Shown piece after piece: positions 8,628 through 16,920 of a DNA stretch of 39,192 nt. The position numbers and the translations under genes are program-made. How positions within the stretch are numbered: the first letter of the stretch is position 1; every line of letters starts with the position of its first letter. The DNA is from Clostridiales bacterium (lineage in GTDB: Bacteria; Actinomycetota; Coriobacteriia; Anaerosomatales; SLCP01). Location of the stretch: positions 1 through 39,192 of the forward strand of contig JAGXSG010000027.1 of NCBI GenBank assembly GCA_018333995.1. The letters are read 5' to 3'. The notes below the pieces were generated by a model that saw nothing but the letters and a program-made list of their open reading frames with translations, was not told the origin of the DNA and searched no databases.

Positions 8628-10535
8628 TTAGGCCCCTTTCACGACGATCCACACCATGAGGAGCACCACTGCTCCGAGGATGTAGCGCTGGTACGTCTGG
8701 ACTCGTCCCACCTGTATCGTGCGTGCAGCCGCTCCCAAAGTTCGCGCGAGCGCGGCCAGTCCGTTGACCGCGCCGTCGATGACGACGGTATCGAACCGGG
8801 CCGAGAGCGCCGCAGTCCCTCGCCACGCCGCCGCCGTCCCGTTGACGATGCCGTCGACGACCGTCGTGTCGAACCGGTACAGGTATCCGGTAAGACGCAT
8901 GTACGGTCTGATCAGGAAGTGCTCGTACGTAAGATCGAAGTAGAGCTTTTTGGCGAGCGCGTCGTAGGCGTATCCCGCCCGCTGCTTGTACGGACGCGTG
9001 TTGAGCACGACCGTCCTGCGGCCGTACGCCCAGTACCCGAGCGCAAGTCCGCCGAGTGCGACGGCTGTCGAACCGCTAGCGATGAGCGGGTCGGGCCAGT
9101 GCCCTTTGTGGCCAAGAAACTCCGAGAAGCCCGGTGCCGTAAAGCCCACGGTGGCTGTGATGAGCGCCAGCAGGACCATCGGGGCGATCATCTCGGCGTG
9201 GGCCTCTTTGAGGTGATCGTTCTGTTCAGGTCCGGTGAAGACCCGGAACCACAAGCGTGCAACATAAAACGCGGTCACAAACGCCGCAGCGAGCGCGAGG
9301 GCGAGGACGGTGTAGTGGCCGCCTTTGTACAGCGCGTAGAGGATCTCGTCTTTCGACCAGAATCCGGAGAAAGGGGCGACGCCCGCGAGCGCGAGAGCAC
9401 CAATCCCAAACGTCACCGAGGTCCATTTCATATTACGGACAAGCCCGCCCATCTCGCGAATGTCTTGCGTGTGCGCGGCGTGGATGATAACTCCCGCGCC
9501 AAGGAAAAGGAGCGACTTGAAAAATGCGTGCGTGACAAGGTGGAACATCCCAGCGATCGCGCCGCCCGCGCCGATGGCGACAAACATCAAACCGAGCTGC
9601 GAGATCGTCGAGTACGCGAGAACCTTCTTGATGTCGTGCTGGACCGCCGCGATGAGGCCGCCCACGAGCGCGGTGGTGACGCCGACGAGCATGGTCACGG
9701 TGAGCGCTACCCCGCTCGCCTCGAAGATCGGCAACGCGCGGGCCACGAGGTAGACACCTGCCGCCACCATCGTCGCGGCGTGGATCAGCGCGGACGCCGG
9801 AGTTGGACCTGCCATCGCGTCGGGTAGCCAGACGTGGAGGGGCACCTGCGCTGACTTGCCCATCGCGCCAAACAGCAACAGCAGCGCTACCGCCGTGGCG
9901 ACTCCCGGCGCCCACTCACCGACACCGGCGAAGACGGCGTCATACTCAAACGAGCCTACCGTGGCGTACATGAGCGCGAGCGCGATGGCGAACCCTACGT
10001 CGCCCACCCGGGTCGTCATGAACGCCTTCTGTGACGCCTTTCTCGGCGCCTCCTGTTCGTGCCAGAAACCGATGAGGAGGTACGAGCAGAGTCCCATGAC
10101 TTCCCACGCCATGTAGAGCATGAGGAAGTTGTCGGCAAGCACGAGCGCGAGCATCGCGGCGGTGAAGAGCGACAATACCGCGAAATACCAGCCCACGCGC
10201 TCGTCGCGGTGCATGTAGCCGAGTGAGTAGACCTGCACGCACGTCCCGACGACGGTAATGACGAGAAGCATGATCGCGGCTATCGGGTCGAGCAGGATGC
10301 CAAATCCCAGCTCTACGCCGCCCACCGACGCGATCGGCCACGAAGCGCGGTACGCCGCCTCGCCCTCCGTGCCACCGGGCCACACCGCGGCGAACGCGGC
10401 GAGTGACAGCGCGAGCGAGCCTGCGACGGCGGCCAGCCCGATCCACCGCGCCCGGTTGCGGGCCGCGCGCGAAAGCGGGGTAAGCACCGCGAACGCGAGT
10501 GCCGGGAGTAGGGGTATGAGCGCGACGTATGCCAC
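8628..10535 (-). CDS. nuoL: NADH-quinone oxidoreductase-like subunit L (distal proton channel)
   Basis: NuoL is the distal antiporter-like subunit of complex I, with a long amphipathic lateral helix. The product is 635 residues, the expected size. Landmarks are MYMAWEVMGLCSYLLIGFW, VPLHVWLPDAMAGPTPASALIHA, DIKKVLAYSTISQLGLM and a long C-terminal region ending in a hydrophobic segment (YILGAVVLLMVWIVVKGA). The start is GTG at 10535, about six bases after AAGGGG and three bases past the nuoK stop. The lateral helix region (about residues 510-600) is rich in Ala and Arg. Nothing suggests truncation. Confidence 0.97.
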   Translation of the reverse strand: MAYVALIPLLPALAFAVLTPLSRAARNRARWIGLAAVAGSLALSLAAFAAVWPGGTEGEAAYRASWPIASVGGVELGFGILLDPIAAIMLLVITVVGTCVQVYSLGYMHRDERVGWYFAVLSLFTAAMLALVLADNFLMLYMAWEVMGLCSYLLIGFWHEQEAPRKASQKAFMTTRVGDVGFAIALALMYATVGSFEYDAVFAGVGEWAPGVATAVALLLLFGAMGKSAQVPLHVWLPDAMAGPTPASALIHAATMVAAGVYLVARALPIFEASGVALTVTMLVGVTTALVGGLIAAVQHDIKKVLAYSTISQLGLMFVAIGAGGAIAGMFHLVTHAFFKSLLFLGAGVIIHAAHTQDIREMGGLVRNMKWTSVTFGIGALALAGVAPFSGFWSKDEILYALYKGGHYTVLALALAAAFVTAFYVARLWFRVFTGPEQNDHLKEAHAEMIAPMVLLALITATVGFTAPGFSEFLGHKGHWPDPLIASGSTAVALGGLALGYWAYGRRTVVLNTRPYKQRAGYAYDALAKKLYFDLTYEHFLIRPYMRLTGYLYRFDTTVVDGIVNGTAAAWRGTAALSARFDTVVIDGAVNGLAALARTLGAAARTIQVGRVQTYQRYILGAVVLLMVWIVVKGA

Positions 10536-10538
10536 CTG

Positions 10539-10850
10539 CTACCCCTTCAGTGTGTCCATGCGCGACAGCTCAATCGAGCGCGTCTGACGATAGATGGCGA
10601 GCACGAGCGCGAGGCCAAGGCCGATCTCGGCGGCCGAGACAACCATGATGAAGATGGTGAAAAACTGGCCGGTCATCTCTGTGGGCGTGACAAACCGCGA
10701 AAGCGCGATCAGGTTGAGACTCACCGCGACCGCCATAAGTTCGAGCGACATGAGCACCATGACAGCGCTCTTGCGCGCCACGGCCCCGTAGAGGCCAAGC
10801 GAGAAGAGCACGGCGGCAAGAGCCATGAACGCCGAGGGACCGACCTCCAT
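10539..10850 (-). CDS. nuoK: NADH-quinone oxidoreductase-like subunit K
   Basis: NuoK is a three-helix (MrpC-like) subunit near the base of the complex I membrane arm. The 103-residue product has three hydrophobic segments, with the conserved Glu in VLMSLELMAVAVSLNLIA and a second in VVSAAEIGLGLALVLAIYR. I chose ATG at 10850, two bases after the nuoJ stop. The GGAGGAGG just upstream, lying within the end of nuoJ, is an excellent ribosome site. A more distal start at 10877 would put that site inside the coding region. Confident. Confidence 0.95.
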   Translation of the reverse strand: MEVGPSAFMALAAVLFSLGLYGAVARKSAVMVLMSLELMAVAVSLNLIALSRFVTPTEMTGQFFTIFIMVVSAAEIGLGLALVLAIYRQTRSIELSRMDTLKG

Positions 10851-10852
10851 CG

Positions 10853-11350
10853 TCACTCCTCCTCCCTCGACCACCACACCGCCGCGATGATCGCGACGAG
10901 GAGCACCAGCGACGCAACCTCAAAGGGTAGCACCCAGCGCGTGAATAGAAGTACTCCGAGAGCAGCCGTGTCTGGCGCCACCTCGGGCATCTGTGCCACG
11001 CGATCTCCGTAGCGCGCGATCGCCAAGAAGAGCACGCCGCCAAACACGAACGCCATTAGCGCCCCGGCCACGGAGACCTCGACAGGACGGACCGCGTCTT
11101 CACGTCGGCGCAACGTGAGCATGATGACAAAGAGCATGAGGACCGACACGGCCCCGGCGTACACGAGCACCTGCACAACGGCCATGTACTCCGCCTGGAG
11201 CAGTAAGAACAGGCCGGCGACCGCGATCATCACCTCAAGCAGCCAGAACGCCGCATGGATGACGTTGCGGGTAGTGAGCATCCCAACGGCTCCGAGGATC
11301 GCGGCTCCCGCGAGGATAGCGAACGCGATCCCGTTGACGCTCTCACTCAT
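10853..11350 (-). CDS. nuoJ: NADH-quinone oxidoreductase-like subunit J
   Basis: NuoJ is a five-helix membrane subunit next to the quinone tunnel of complex I. The 165-residue protein shows the family stretch RNVIHAAFWLLEVMIAVAGLFLLLQ and AEYMAVVQVLVYAGAVSVLMLFVIM, which carries the pi-bulge helix. I chose ATG at 11350, six bases after GGAGG. A TTG two codons earlier lies too close to that site. It overlaps the end of nuoI by eight bases (ATGAGTGA). The cytoplasmic C-terminus is acidic (SREEE). Confidence 0.95.
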   Translation of the reverse strand: MSESVNGIAFAILAGAAILGAVGMLTTRNVIHAAFWLLEVMIAVAGLFLLLQAEYMAVVQVLVYAGAVSVLMLFVIMLTLRRREDAVRPVEVSVAGALMAFVFGGVLFLAIARYGDRVAQMPEVAPDTAALGVLLFTRWVLPFEVASLVLLVAIIAAVWWSREEE

Positions 11351-11825
11351 CGGCAACCTCCGTTTCTGACGGCGCGGGCTTCTCGGGCGCGGGCTTCTCG
11401 GCAGGCTTGACGCGCTTCACTGCTGCCGCATCCACGCCCACGAGCAGGTCAACGGTGAGCGCCTCTTTCGAGCACACCGCGAGCTCGTAGTCTTGGCCCA
11501 TCGCGATCGCGTCGAACGGACACGCCTCGACACACAGTCCGCACATCATGCACGCCCCGATCTCGTAAGAGAAGCGGCCGATGTGTTTCGTCTTGTCCTC
11601 ACGCGTGGTGACGTCGAGGCCGAGTATGTGGTCGGGACACGCGCGGACGCACGCCGTGCACGCGGTGCACTTAGGCGCTCCCGACGCGTCAAGGGTTGGA
11701 ACCACCGCCCAACGAGCTCGTTTTGGCAGCGTAAGCTTCTCGTAGGGGTACTTCACAGTGATCGGACCGCGCAACATGTTTCGCATCGTGATGATGAGAC
11801 CGCCGATGAGACCTGTGCCCCACAT
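11343..11825 (-). CDS. nuoI: NADH-quinone oxidoreductase-like subunit I (2x[4Fe-4S] ferredoxin)
   Basis: NuoI carries iron-sulfur clusters N6a and N6b, which relay electrons towards N2 and the quinone site. The 160-residue product has two ferredoxin motifs: Cys53, 56, 59 and 63 (CTACTACVRACP) and Cys92, 95, 98 and 102 (CMMCGLCVEACP). The ATG at 11825 overlaps the nuoH stop by one base (TGATG), with GGGGGGTG before it. The C-terminal tail, from about residue 137, is Lys/Pro/Glu-rich (repeated EKPAP) and probably disordered. Because NuoE, F and G are absent, this subunit may be the entry point for electrons from a soluble donor; that is inference. Confidence 0.95.
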   Translation of the reverse strand: MWGTGLIGGLIITMRNMLRGPITVKYPYEKLTLPKRARWAVVPTLDASGAPKCTACTACVRACPDHILGLDVTTREDKTKHIGRFSYEIGACMMCGLCVEACPFDAIAMGQDYELAVCSKEALTVDLLVGVDAAAVKRVKPAEKPAPEKPAPSETEVADE

Positions 11826-12835
11826 CAGCTCGCACCCCCCGGAGCGGCTAGTTTCAAGATGACGCCGGTCACTAGGATCCATACCAGCGATATGGGGATG
11901 AGCCACTTCCAGCCAAGCGTCATGAGCTGATCGATGCGTACGCGTGGGAACGTGCCACGAATCCACATGAACACAAATATCCCGAGATAGGTTTTGAGCA
12001 TGAAGATGACCGGAGCGATCGGCTCGAGTATGTGGTCCGGAACCCAAGGCAGCGTCCATCCGCCAAAAAACACCGTCACAGCGATCGCGGAGACGATGAA
12101 CTGGTTGGAAAACTCCGCCAAGAACAGCAAGCCAAACTTCATCGAGGAGTACTCAGTCGCAAAGCCGGCAACAAGCTCGGATTCCGCCTCCGACAGGTCA
12201 AACGGCGTCTGGTTGAGCTCGGCGAGCGCGGCGATCATGAAGATGACAAACGCGGGCAGCTGCGCGAAGACGAACCACTTGGGAATCACTCCAAACCACG
12301 TGCCGTCCTGGGCGCGGACGATCTCGGCCATGTCGAGAGAGCCGACGATCATCACGATGGGGATCACTGAGAGCAGTAACGGAACCTCATAGGCGATCTG
12401 CTGCGCGGCCGAGCGCATCGCGCCGATGAGCGACCACTTATTTGCCGAGCCCCACCCGGCCATGATGATGCCAAGCGCGACAAGGGAAAGCACCGCGAAC
12501 GTGAAGAGCAACCCTGTGTCGAGTTGAGTAATACGCAACTTCTCAGAGAACGGAATCGCTGCGTACGCCAGCAGCGAGGGAATGAACACCGCGGCCGGCG
12601 CGATCGCATACATCCAGCGGTCGACGCCGGTTGGCGTTATGTCCTCTTTGGACAGCAACTTCAACACATCCGCGGTCGTCTGAACGATCCCGCGCGGACC
12701 CACGTGGAGCGGACCATAACGAAGGTGAAGGTGGCCGAGAACCTTTCGCAGCATGTAGATGAGCACGACACCGTTCACGAGCATGAGCGCAACCGCCGCG
12801 AGCACCGGAAGCAAGACCGCGAGTACCGTGCTCAT
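11825..12835 (-). CDS. nuoH: NADH-quinone oxidoreductase-like subunit H (quinone tunnel)
   Basis: NuoH joins the membrane and peripheral arms of complex I and lines the quinone chamber. The 336 residues give eight or so hydrophobic helices. The signature NQTPFDLSEAESELVAGFATEYSSMKFG, shown here only in part, is the acid-rich cytoplasmic loop region near residues 205-235, and RYGPLHVGPRGIVQ is the N-terminal cytoplasmic loop. The ATG overlaps nuoD by four bases and the stop overlaps nuoI by one. Length and motifs are normal. Confidence 0.97.
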   Translation of the reverse strand: MSTVLAVLLPVLAAVALMLVNGVVLIYMLRKVLGHLHLRYGPLHVGPRGIVQTTADVLKLLSKEDITPTGVDRWMYAIAPAAVFIPSLLAYAAIPFSEKLRITQLDTGLLFTFAVLSLVALGIIMAGWGSANKWSLIGAMRSAAQQIAYEVPLLLSVIPIVMIVGSLDMAEIVRAQDGTWFGVIPKWFVFAQLPAFVIFMIAALAELNQTPFDLSEAESELVAGFATEYSSMKFGLLFLAEFSNQFIVSAIAVTVFFGGWTLPWVPDHILEPIAPVIFMLKTYLGIFVFMWIRGTFPRVRIDQLMTLGWKWLIPISLVWILVTGVILKLAAPGGAS

Positions 12836-14037
12836 CTGTCGATCTCCCCAAGCACGATGTCGAGCGACCCGATGAGCATGATCGCGTCAGCGAACAGGCA
12901 ACCCGGCAGTATCTCTTCGAGCACCTGGAGCGTGTAGAGCGATGGCGGGCGGTAGCGAAACCGCTGCGGGGTGTCGCTGCCATCTGAGACGAGGTGCACG
13001 CCAAGCTCGCCGCGAGGGGATTCAACGGCAACGTACGCCTCGCCAGCCGGAGGACGGAGCACCTTAGGAACCTTGGCCATGACGTCGCCCTCGGGCATAC
13101 CGTCAAGACACTGACGCATCATCCTAACCGACTGGCGCATTTCCTCCATGCGCACGGTGTAGCGGTCCCACGAATCTCCACTGACACCGATGGGTATCTC
13201 GAAATCGAGCTCTTCGTAGGCTGCGTAGGGACGGTCGCGCCGCACGTCAAACGGTACGGTGGACGCGCGCAGGTTGCCGCCGGTCAGCCCAAACGCCAGC
13301 GCGACATCCCGCTCGATCACGCCTATGCCGCGCACGCGCATCTGAAAGATCTCATTTCCGCCGAGCAAAGCGTCGTGCTCGTCGAGATAGCCGTCGATCG
13401 TGCGCAAAAACGCCCGTAGCGCAGCTTCAGCGCCGGTCGGAAGATCGGCCACGACGCCTCCTGGGCGGACGTAGTTAAACATCATCCGCTGACCCGTCAC
13501 GGCCTCGAGCACATCGACAAGCGCCTCGCGCTCGCGCATCGCGTAGAGGAACTGGCCCATAGCACCGCAATCGAGCCCAAACGTTCCGTACCAGACCATG
13601 TGGCTCGCGACTCGATTGACCTCCGACATCAGAGAGCGAAGCCACTGCGCCTTGGGCGGCGCTTCGACATCCATGAGCCGCTCGACCGCGAGCGCGACCG
13701 CGAGCTCGCCGTGGATGCCCGACATGTAGTCGCCGCGGTCCATGAGTGTGCCCAGCTGGTGGTAGCGGCGGTGCTCGCCGAGCTTTTCGATACCGCGATG
13801 GAGATAGCCGACCACCACTTCGGCGTTCACGATCTCCTCACCGTCGAGCTCGACGATGAGGCGGAGCACACCGTGAGTCGACGGATGCTGCGGTCCCACA
13901 TTGACCACGAGGTGCTCGGTCGCCAGATGACCCACGCCCGCGGGAATCCGCCGGATACCTGCGGGCTTCTCACCCGGGTCGAACGTGCCCTCGGCCAGCA
14001 TGCCGGCGCCATCGACGATCGAACGGGGATCGCTCAC
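12832..14037 (-). CDS. nuoD: NADH-quinone oxidoreductase-like subunit D (49 kDa)
   Basis: NuoD is the 49-kDa-type subunit, derived from hydrogenase large subunits. It forms the quinone-binding pocket together with NuoB. The 401-residue protein has VNVGPQHPSTHGVLRL (quinone loop with the conserved His), GYLHRGIEKLGEHRRYHQ and the family-typical C-terminus SLDIVLGEIDR. The hydrogenase-type Ni ligands are absent, as expected for NuoD. The GTG start overlaps nuoC by four bases (GTGA). It is a separate gene, not a NuoCD fusion. Confidence 0.97.
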   Translation of the reverse strand: MSDPRSIVDGAGMLAEGTFDPGEKPAGIRRIPAGVGHLATEHLVVNVGPQHPSTHGVLRLIVELDGEEIVNAEVVVGYLHRGIEKLGEHRRYHQLGTLMDRGDYMSGIHGELAVALAVERLMDVEAPPKAQWLRSLMSEVNRVASHMVWYGTFGLDCGAMGQFLYAMREREALVDVLEAVTGQRMMFNYVRPGGVVADLPTGAEAALRAFLRTIDGYLDEHDALLGGNEIFQMRVRGIGVIERDVALAFGLTGGNLRASTVPFDVRRDRPYAAYEELDFEIPIGVSGDSWDRYTVRMEEMRQSVRMMRQCLDGMPEGDVMAKVPKVLRPPAGEAYVAVESPRGELGVHLVSDGSDTPQRFRYRPPSLYTLQVLEEILPGCLFADAIMLIGSLDIVLGEIDR

Positions 14038-14489
14038 CGGTCACGCACCTCCTCAAGCGTCCGGATCGCGACCGACTTGAGGAGCAGCGGCTCGATTCCC
14101 TCTACGGTGAGCAGGCGCTTGGGGTTGGGGTGACCGGCCAGCGAAAGGCCGAAGAGCTCGGCCGTCTCCCGCTCGGGAAGCAGCAGGGCCGGGAAGATGT
14201 TCCACGCCGAGACGAGCTCGCCAGCGTAGGGCACGGTAGCGCGAACGTACACTTCCTCGTCGCGGGAGAGTGAGCGCAACAGATAGGTGAATTCAACGCC
14301 AGCTCCCGTGTCCGTTCCGAAGAAGTCCACGAGCATTGTGAAAGCGTGAGGGCTCTCCTTGAGCGCGTCGAGAGCGCGTGTCACCGACGCGACGGGGACG
14401 CGCGCGACTACCCCGATGCCCGAATGGGCGACCTCGGCTCCGTCAATGTCGGCAAGCGCCGACTTAACCACGGTCACGTCTGGCGGCAT
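14034..14489 (-). CDS. nuoC: NADH-quinone oxidoreductase-like subunit C (30 kDa)
   Basis: NuoC is the 30-kDa-type peripheral subunit that packs on NuoD and contains no cofactor. The 151-residue product carries the family signature as [19 protein letters not shown] (about residues 97-115), followed by [10 protein letters not shown] chose ATG at 14489, since GAGGAACGA lies directly upstream. This gives a 26-base overlap with the end of nuoB. An upstream opening of the frame to 14588 lies wholly inside nuoB and looks non-coding. Confident. Confidence 0.93.
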   Translation of the reverse strand: MPPDVTVVKSALADIDGAEVAHSGIGVVARVPVASVTRALDALKESPHAFTMLVDFFGTDTGAGVEFTYLLRSLSRDEEVYVRATVPYAGELVSAWNIFPALLLPERETAELFGLSLAGHPNPKRLLTVEGIEPLLLKSVAIRTLEEVRDR

Positions 14490-14967
14490 TTCGTTCCTCG
14501 GCGGATCTCTTGATTTTCTCCTGCAACTGGATGAACCCGTACTGCACCGATTCAGGCCGAGGCGGACACCCAGGAATGTACACGTCAACCGGCACTATCG
14601 TGTCCACGCCGAGCACGACGTTGGGGTACTCGCGGAACGGGCCGCCGGTACACGCACACGCGCCCATGGCGACGACCCACTTGGGTTCCGGCATCTGCTC
14701 ATAGAGGCGGCGGACCGTCTCGGCCATCTTGTGGTTGACGGTGCCCGCGACGATCATGACGTCGGCCTGACGCGGTGACGCGCGGAAGAACACGCCCATG
14801 CGGTCAAAGTCGAAGCGGGGACCGCTCGCGCTCATGAGGCCCTCGATCGCGCAGCACGCGATGCCATACGCCAGGTACCATAGTGAGTTGCGCCTGGCCC
14901 AGTCGAAAAGTTGCTCACTGCGGACGAAGGCGAAGGAGTGTTCGCCTGTGATGCTGTCTAACGCCAC
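14464..14967 (-). CDS. nuoB: NADH-quinone oxidoreductase-like subunit B (cluster N2)
   Basis: NuoB holds cluster N2, the last iron-sulfur cluster before quinone. The 167-residue protein shows the tandem cysteines Cys38-Cys39 (GIACCAIE), Cys104 (MGACACTGG) and Cys134 ([10 protein letters not shown]), the four N2 ligands. I chose GTG at 14967, preceded by GAGGGGG at seven bases; it overlaps the nuoA stop by ten bases. The frame is open upstream, but inside nuoA and without NuoB similarity. Confidence 0.95.
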   Translation of the reverse strand: MALDSITGEHSFAFVRSEQLFDWARRNSLWYLAYGIACCAIEGLMSASGPRFDFDRMGVFFRASPRQADVMIVAGTVNHKMAETVRRLYEQMPEPKWVVAMGACACTGGPFREYPNVVLGVDTIVPVDVYIPGCPPRPESVQYGFIQLQEKIKRSAEERNAARRDRG

Positions 14968-15314
14968 TCGAGCGCCCCCTCTTTCCAGGCGTACGCGAGG
15001 CCGAGCAAGAGGATGCCGATGAACACCGCCATCTCCACGAGCACGAACACGTCCATGCGAGAGAAAACGACAGCCCACGGGTAGAGGAAAACCGTCTCTA
15101 TGTCGAAGACAACGAACAGAAGTGCATAGACGTAGTAGCTGATACGGAACTGTATCCACGGTGCGCCCACCGGGTCGACCCCGCACTCATAAATCCGTCC
15201 CTTTTCGGGTGAGGGCCTCTGGTGACTGAGCACGTTTGAAACATTCACCGCGAGCATCACGAAGATGGCGCCCACGAGAACGAACGTGCCTATGACGGCG
15301 TAGTCGTGCATCAT
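14958..15314 (-). CDS. nuoA: NADH-quinone oxidoreductase-like subunit A
   Basis: NuoA is a three-helix membrane subunit at the arm junction of complex I. The 118 residues have helices at about 7-28, 64-84 and 90-110. The cytoplasmic loop contains [15 protein letters not shown], with the conserved Cys that gates the quinone site, followed by [23 protein letters not shown]. It is the first gene of the nuo operon. Two adjacent ATG codons (15314 and 15311) could serve as start, with AGGCAGG upstream. The 290-base gap before it holds the operon's control region. Confidence 0.96.
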   Translation of the reverse strand: MMHDYAVIGTFVLVGAIFVMLAVNVSNVLSHQRPSPEKGRIYECGVDPVGAPWIQFRISYYVYALLFVVFDIETVFLYPWAVVFSRMDVFVLVEMAVFIGILLLGLAYAWKEGALEWR

Positions 15315-15429
15315 TGTGCTGGAACCTGCCTACCCCTCTTGATCGCGGCCGCCCGTACAGCCGGTGTCAGGATACGACAACGCCCCTCATATGCGAAACG
15401 CCGTATCAGGGCTCACAAAGTCCGGACAA

Positions 15430-15445
15430 TGTAACATACGTTACA
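15430..15445. promoter_or_regulatory. Perfect palindrome TGTAAC-N4-GTTACA between nuoA and the chemoreceptor gene
   Basis: Six-base arms repeat perfectly around a four-base spacer, 115 bases upstream of nuoA and 159 bases upstream of the divergent chemoreceptor gene. The symmetry and position suggest a transcription-factor operator. The half-sites loosely recall Rex or CRP/FNR-family sites (TGTGA-type) but match none exactly. A weak TTGTGA -35 candidate for nuo lies at 15413-15418, with only a poor -10. I see no gene in this 290-base gap. Confidence 0.5.
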
Positions 15446-15604
15446 ATCCTTCTCAAGACTTTCCCTTGACGCTATGTCGGGGTACGCTCGTCGCGCCGGA
15501 AGTGATACCAGTCACCGTATCGCTTTCGGCGCTCACGCCAGTCCTCCTGGCGGCCGATACTTACACAACGACGCATCGCGATCCCGACCGGCACGGAGGT
15601 CACT

Positions 15605-16819
15605 ATGTCGTGGAAGAGCACCTCTCTGTTCGTCCGTCTCACGCTATCGTTCCTTGTCGTCGCGATTGTGCCCGTAATCGCGGCGGGCGCCATCGGCTTG
15701 TGGTCGTTCACGAACTCGATGACCGCCGAGCCGTACGTCGCCGCAGAGCGCCTGTTCGTGACTCGCCTTGCGGCGACCCTCGCGCTCAGCTTCGCGTGCG
15801 CGCTCGCCGCTAGCGTCTTGATCGCCCGAGTGCTCTCCGCCCAGCTAGGAACCCTCGGCACCGCGGCGTCAGCGGTTGCCAACGGCGATCTGACCACCAC
15901 GGTACCCACCGTGATCACCCGGGAACTCATCGCCCTCGCGCGAGCGTTCGAGACAATGACAGAAGGTTTGCGCCGGATCGTCGGACGCGTACGGAGCACC
16001 GCCGAGCGCATGACCGATGTCTCCGGCGAGCTCGTCTCGGCGAGCCGGGTGCACGCCGGCGCCGCCGAGCGTCAGGCGTCAGCGGTAACCCAGACGACCG
16101 CGACTCTGGAAGAGATGGCTGCGTCGTATCGCTCGGTGGCATCCGCGGCTGGCGAAGTGATGCGCCAGGCCGAACACGCGCTCAACGCCGCGACTAACGG
16201 CCATGAGCTGCTCGAACGAAACCTCGAAAGCATCGAACGGCTCGCTGAGGGAACGGGCGTCACGCGTGAGTCCGCACTCGGGCTCGCCGGTGCCGCTAAC
16301 GACATCGGCGAAGTGCTCGCTTTAATCAACCAAGTTGCCGAGCAGACCAAGATCCTCGCGCTCAACGCGGCGATCGAAGCTGCGCGCGCCGGTGATGCGG
16401 GCAAGGGCTTCGCTGTCGTCGCCACTGAGATCCGCAAGCTCGCCGAGTCTGTATCGATCTCAACCTCGCGCATAGAGACCCTTGTCGCCTCGATCCAGAA
16501 AGCCAGCGGCGAGCTCGTGCGCTCAGCCGAGACGCAATCCGTCGAAGCCGAGGACACGGCGGTGAACACGCGTCGCTCGGAAGACGCCTTTAACGACATC
16601 GTGGGACAGATGGCCTCCACCGCGGCGGCGGCTCGGCAGATCGCGAGCGCGACATCGCAACAACGTACCGCCTCCGAACAGGTCGTGGCCGCGATGCGCG
16701 ATGTTTCGCAGGCCACGCACGATGGCGCGGCGGCGGCCCGTCAGGTCGAAGAAGCCGCCAGCCGTATCTCAAACGAGAGCCTCCAGCTCAGGCAGGCACT
16801 CGGCTCGTTCAAGTCGTAG
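15605..16819 (+). CDS. Methyl-accepting chemotaxis protein with minimal extracellular part
   Basis: This chemoreceptor signals to CheA/CheW. The 404 residues comprise membrane helix 1 (about 10-33), a short outside loop (34-53), membrane helix 2 (54-75), a HAMP linker (about 75-127) and the long coiled-coil signalling domain. The highly conserved hairpin tip is at about 239-283 ([20 protein letters not shown], then [15 protein letters not shown]). With only about 20 residues outside the membrane there is no classical ligand-binding domain. It may sense membrane state, cytoplasmic signals or a partner protein (inference). The ATG follows GGAGG by five bases. No che genes are in the window. It is convergent with tRNA-Thr. 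Confidence 0.93.
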   Translation: MSWKSTSLFVRLTLSFLVVAIVPVIAAGAIGLWSFTNSMTAEPYVAAERLFVTRLAATLALSFACALAASVLIARVLSAQLGTLGTAASAVANGDLTTTVPTVITRELIALARAFETMTEGLRRIVGRVRSTAERMTDVSGELVSASRVHAGAAERQASAVTQTTATLEEMAASYRSVASAAGEVMRQAEHALNAATNGHELLERNLESIERLAEGTGVTRESALGLAGAANDIGEVLALINQVAEQTKILALNAAIEAARAGDAGKGFAVVATEIRKLAESVSISTSRIETLVASIQKASGELVRSAETQSVEAEDTAVNTRRSEDAFNDIVGQMASTAAAARQIASATSQQRTASEQVVAAMRDVSQATHDGAAAARQVEEAASRISNESLQLRQALGSFKS

Positions 16820-16837
16820 TGATGTGTAAGAGTGTGG

Positions 16838-16910
16838 AGCCGACGAGGGGACTCGAACCCCTGACCTGCGCATTACGAGTGCGCTGCTCTACCAGCTGAG
16901 CTACGTCGGC
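16838..16910 (-). tRNA. tRNA-Thr (anticodon CGU)
   Basis: A 73-base cloverleaf reads on the minus strand. The acceptor stem is GCCGACG paired with CGTCGGC, the D arm contains AGCTCAGCTGGTAGAGC, and the five-base anticodon stem GCGCA/TGCGC has loop CTCGTAA, so the anticodon is CGT. The T arm is AGGGGTTCGAGTCCCCT. The discriminator base is T and CCA is not encoded. It decodes ACG threonine codons, common in this GC-rich genome. It begins ten bases after the ricT stop and could be co-transcribed with it. Confidence 0.97.
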
Positions 16911-16920
16911 CTCTTCGTTG

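Noticed and set aside
8544-9827. 427-codon plus-strand open frame opposite nuoL
   Set aside because: The opposite strand encodes a fully conserved NuoL. The predicted product is a charged low-complexity sequence produced by GC-rich codon structure.
11826-12059. Upstream extension of nuoI by 78 codons
   Set aside because: It lies entirely within nuoH in another frame and has no NuoI similarity; the ATG overlapping the nuoH stop is standard for this operon.
15466-15494. TTGACG as -35 of a chemoreceptor promoter
   Set aside because: No acceptable -10 lies 16-18 bases downstream.
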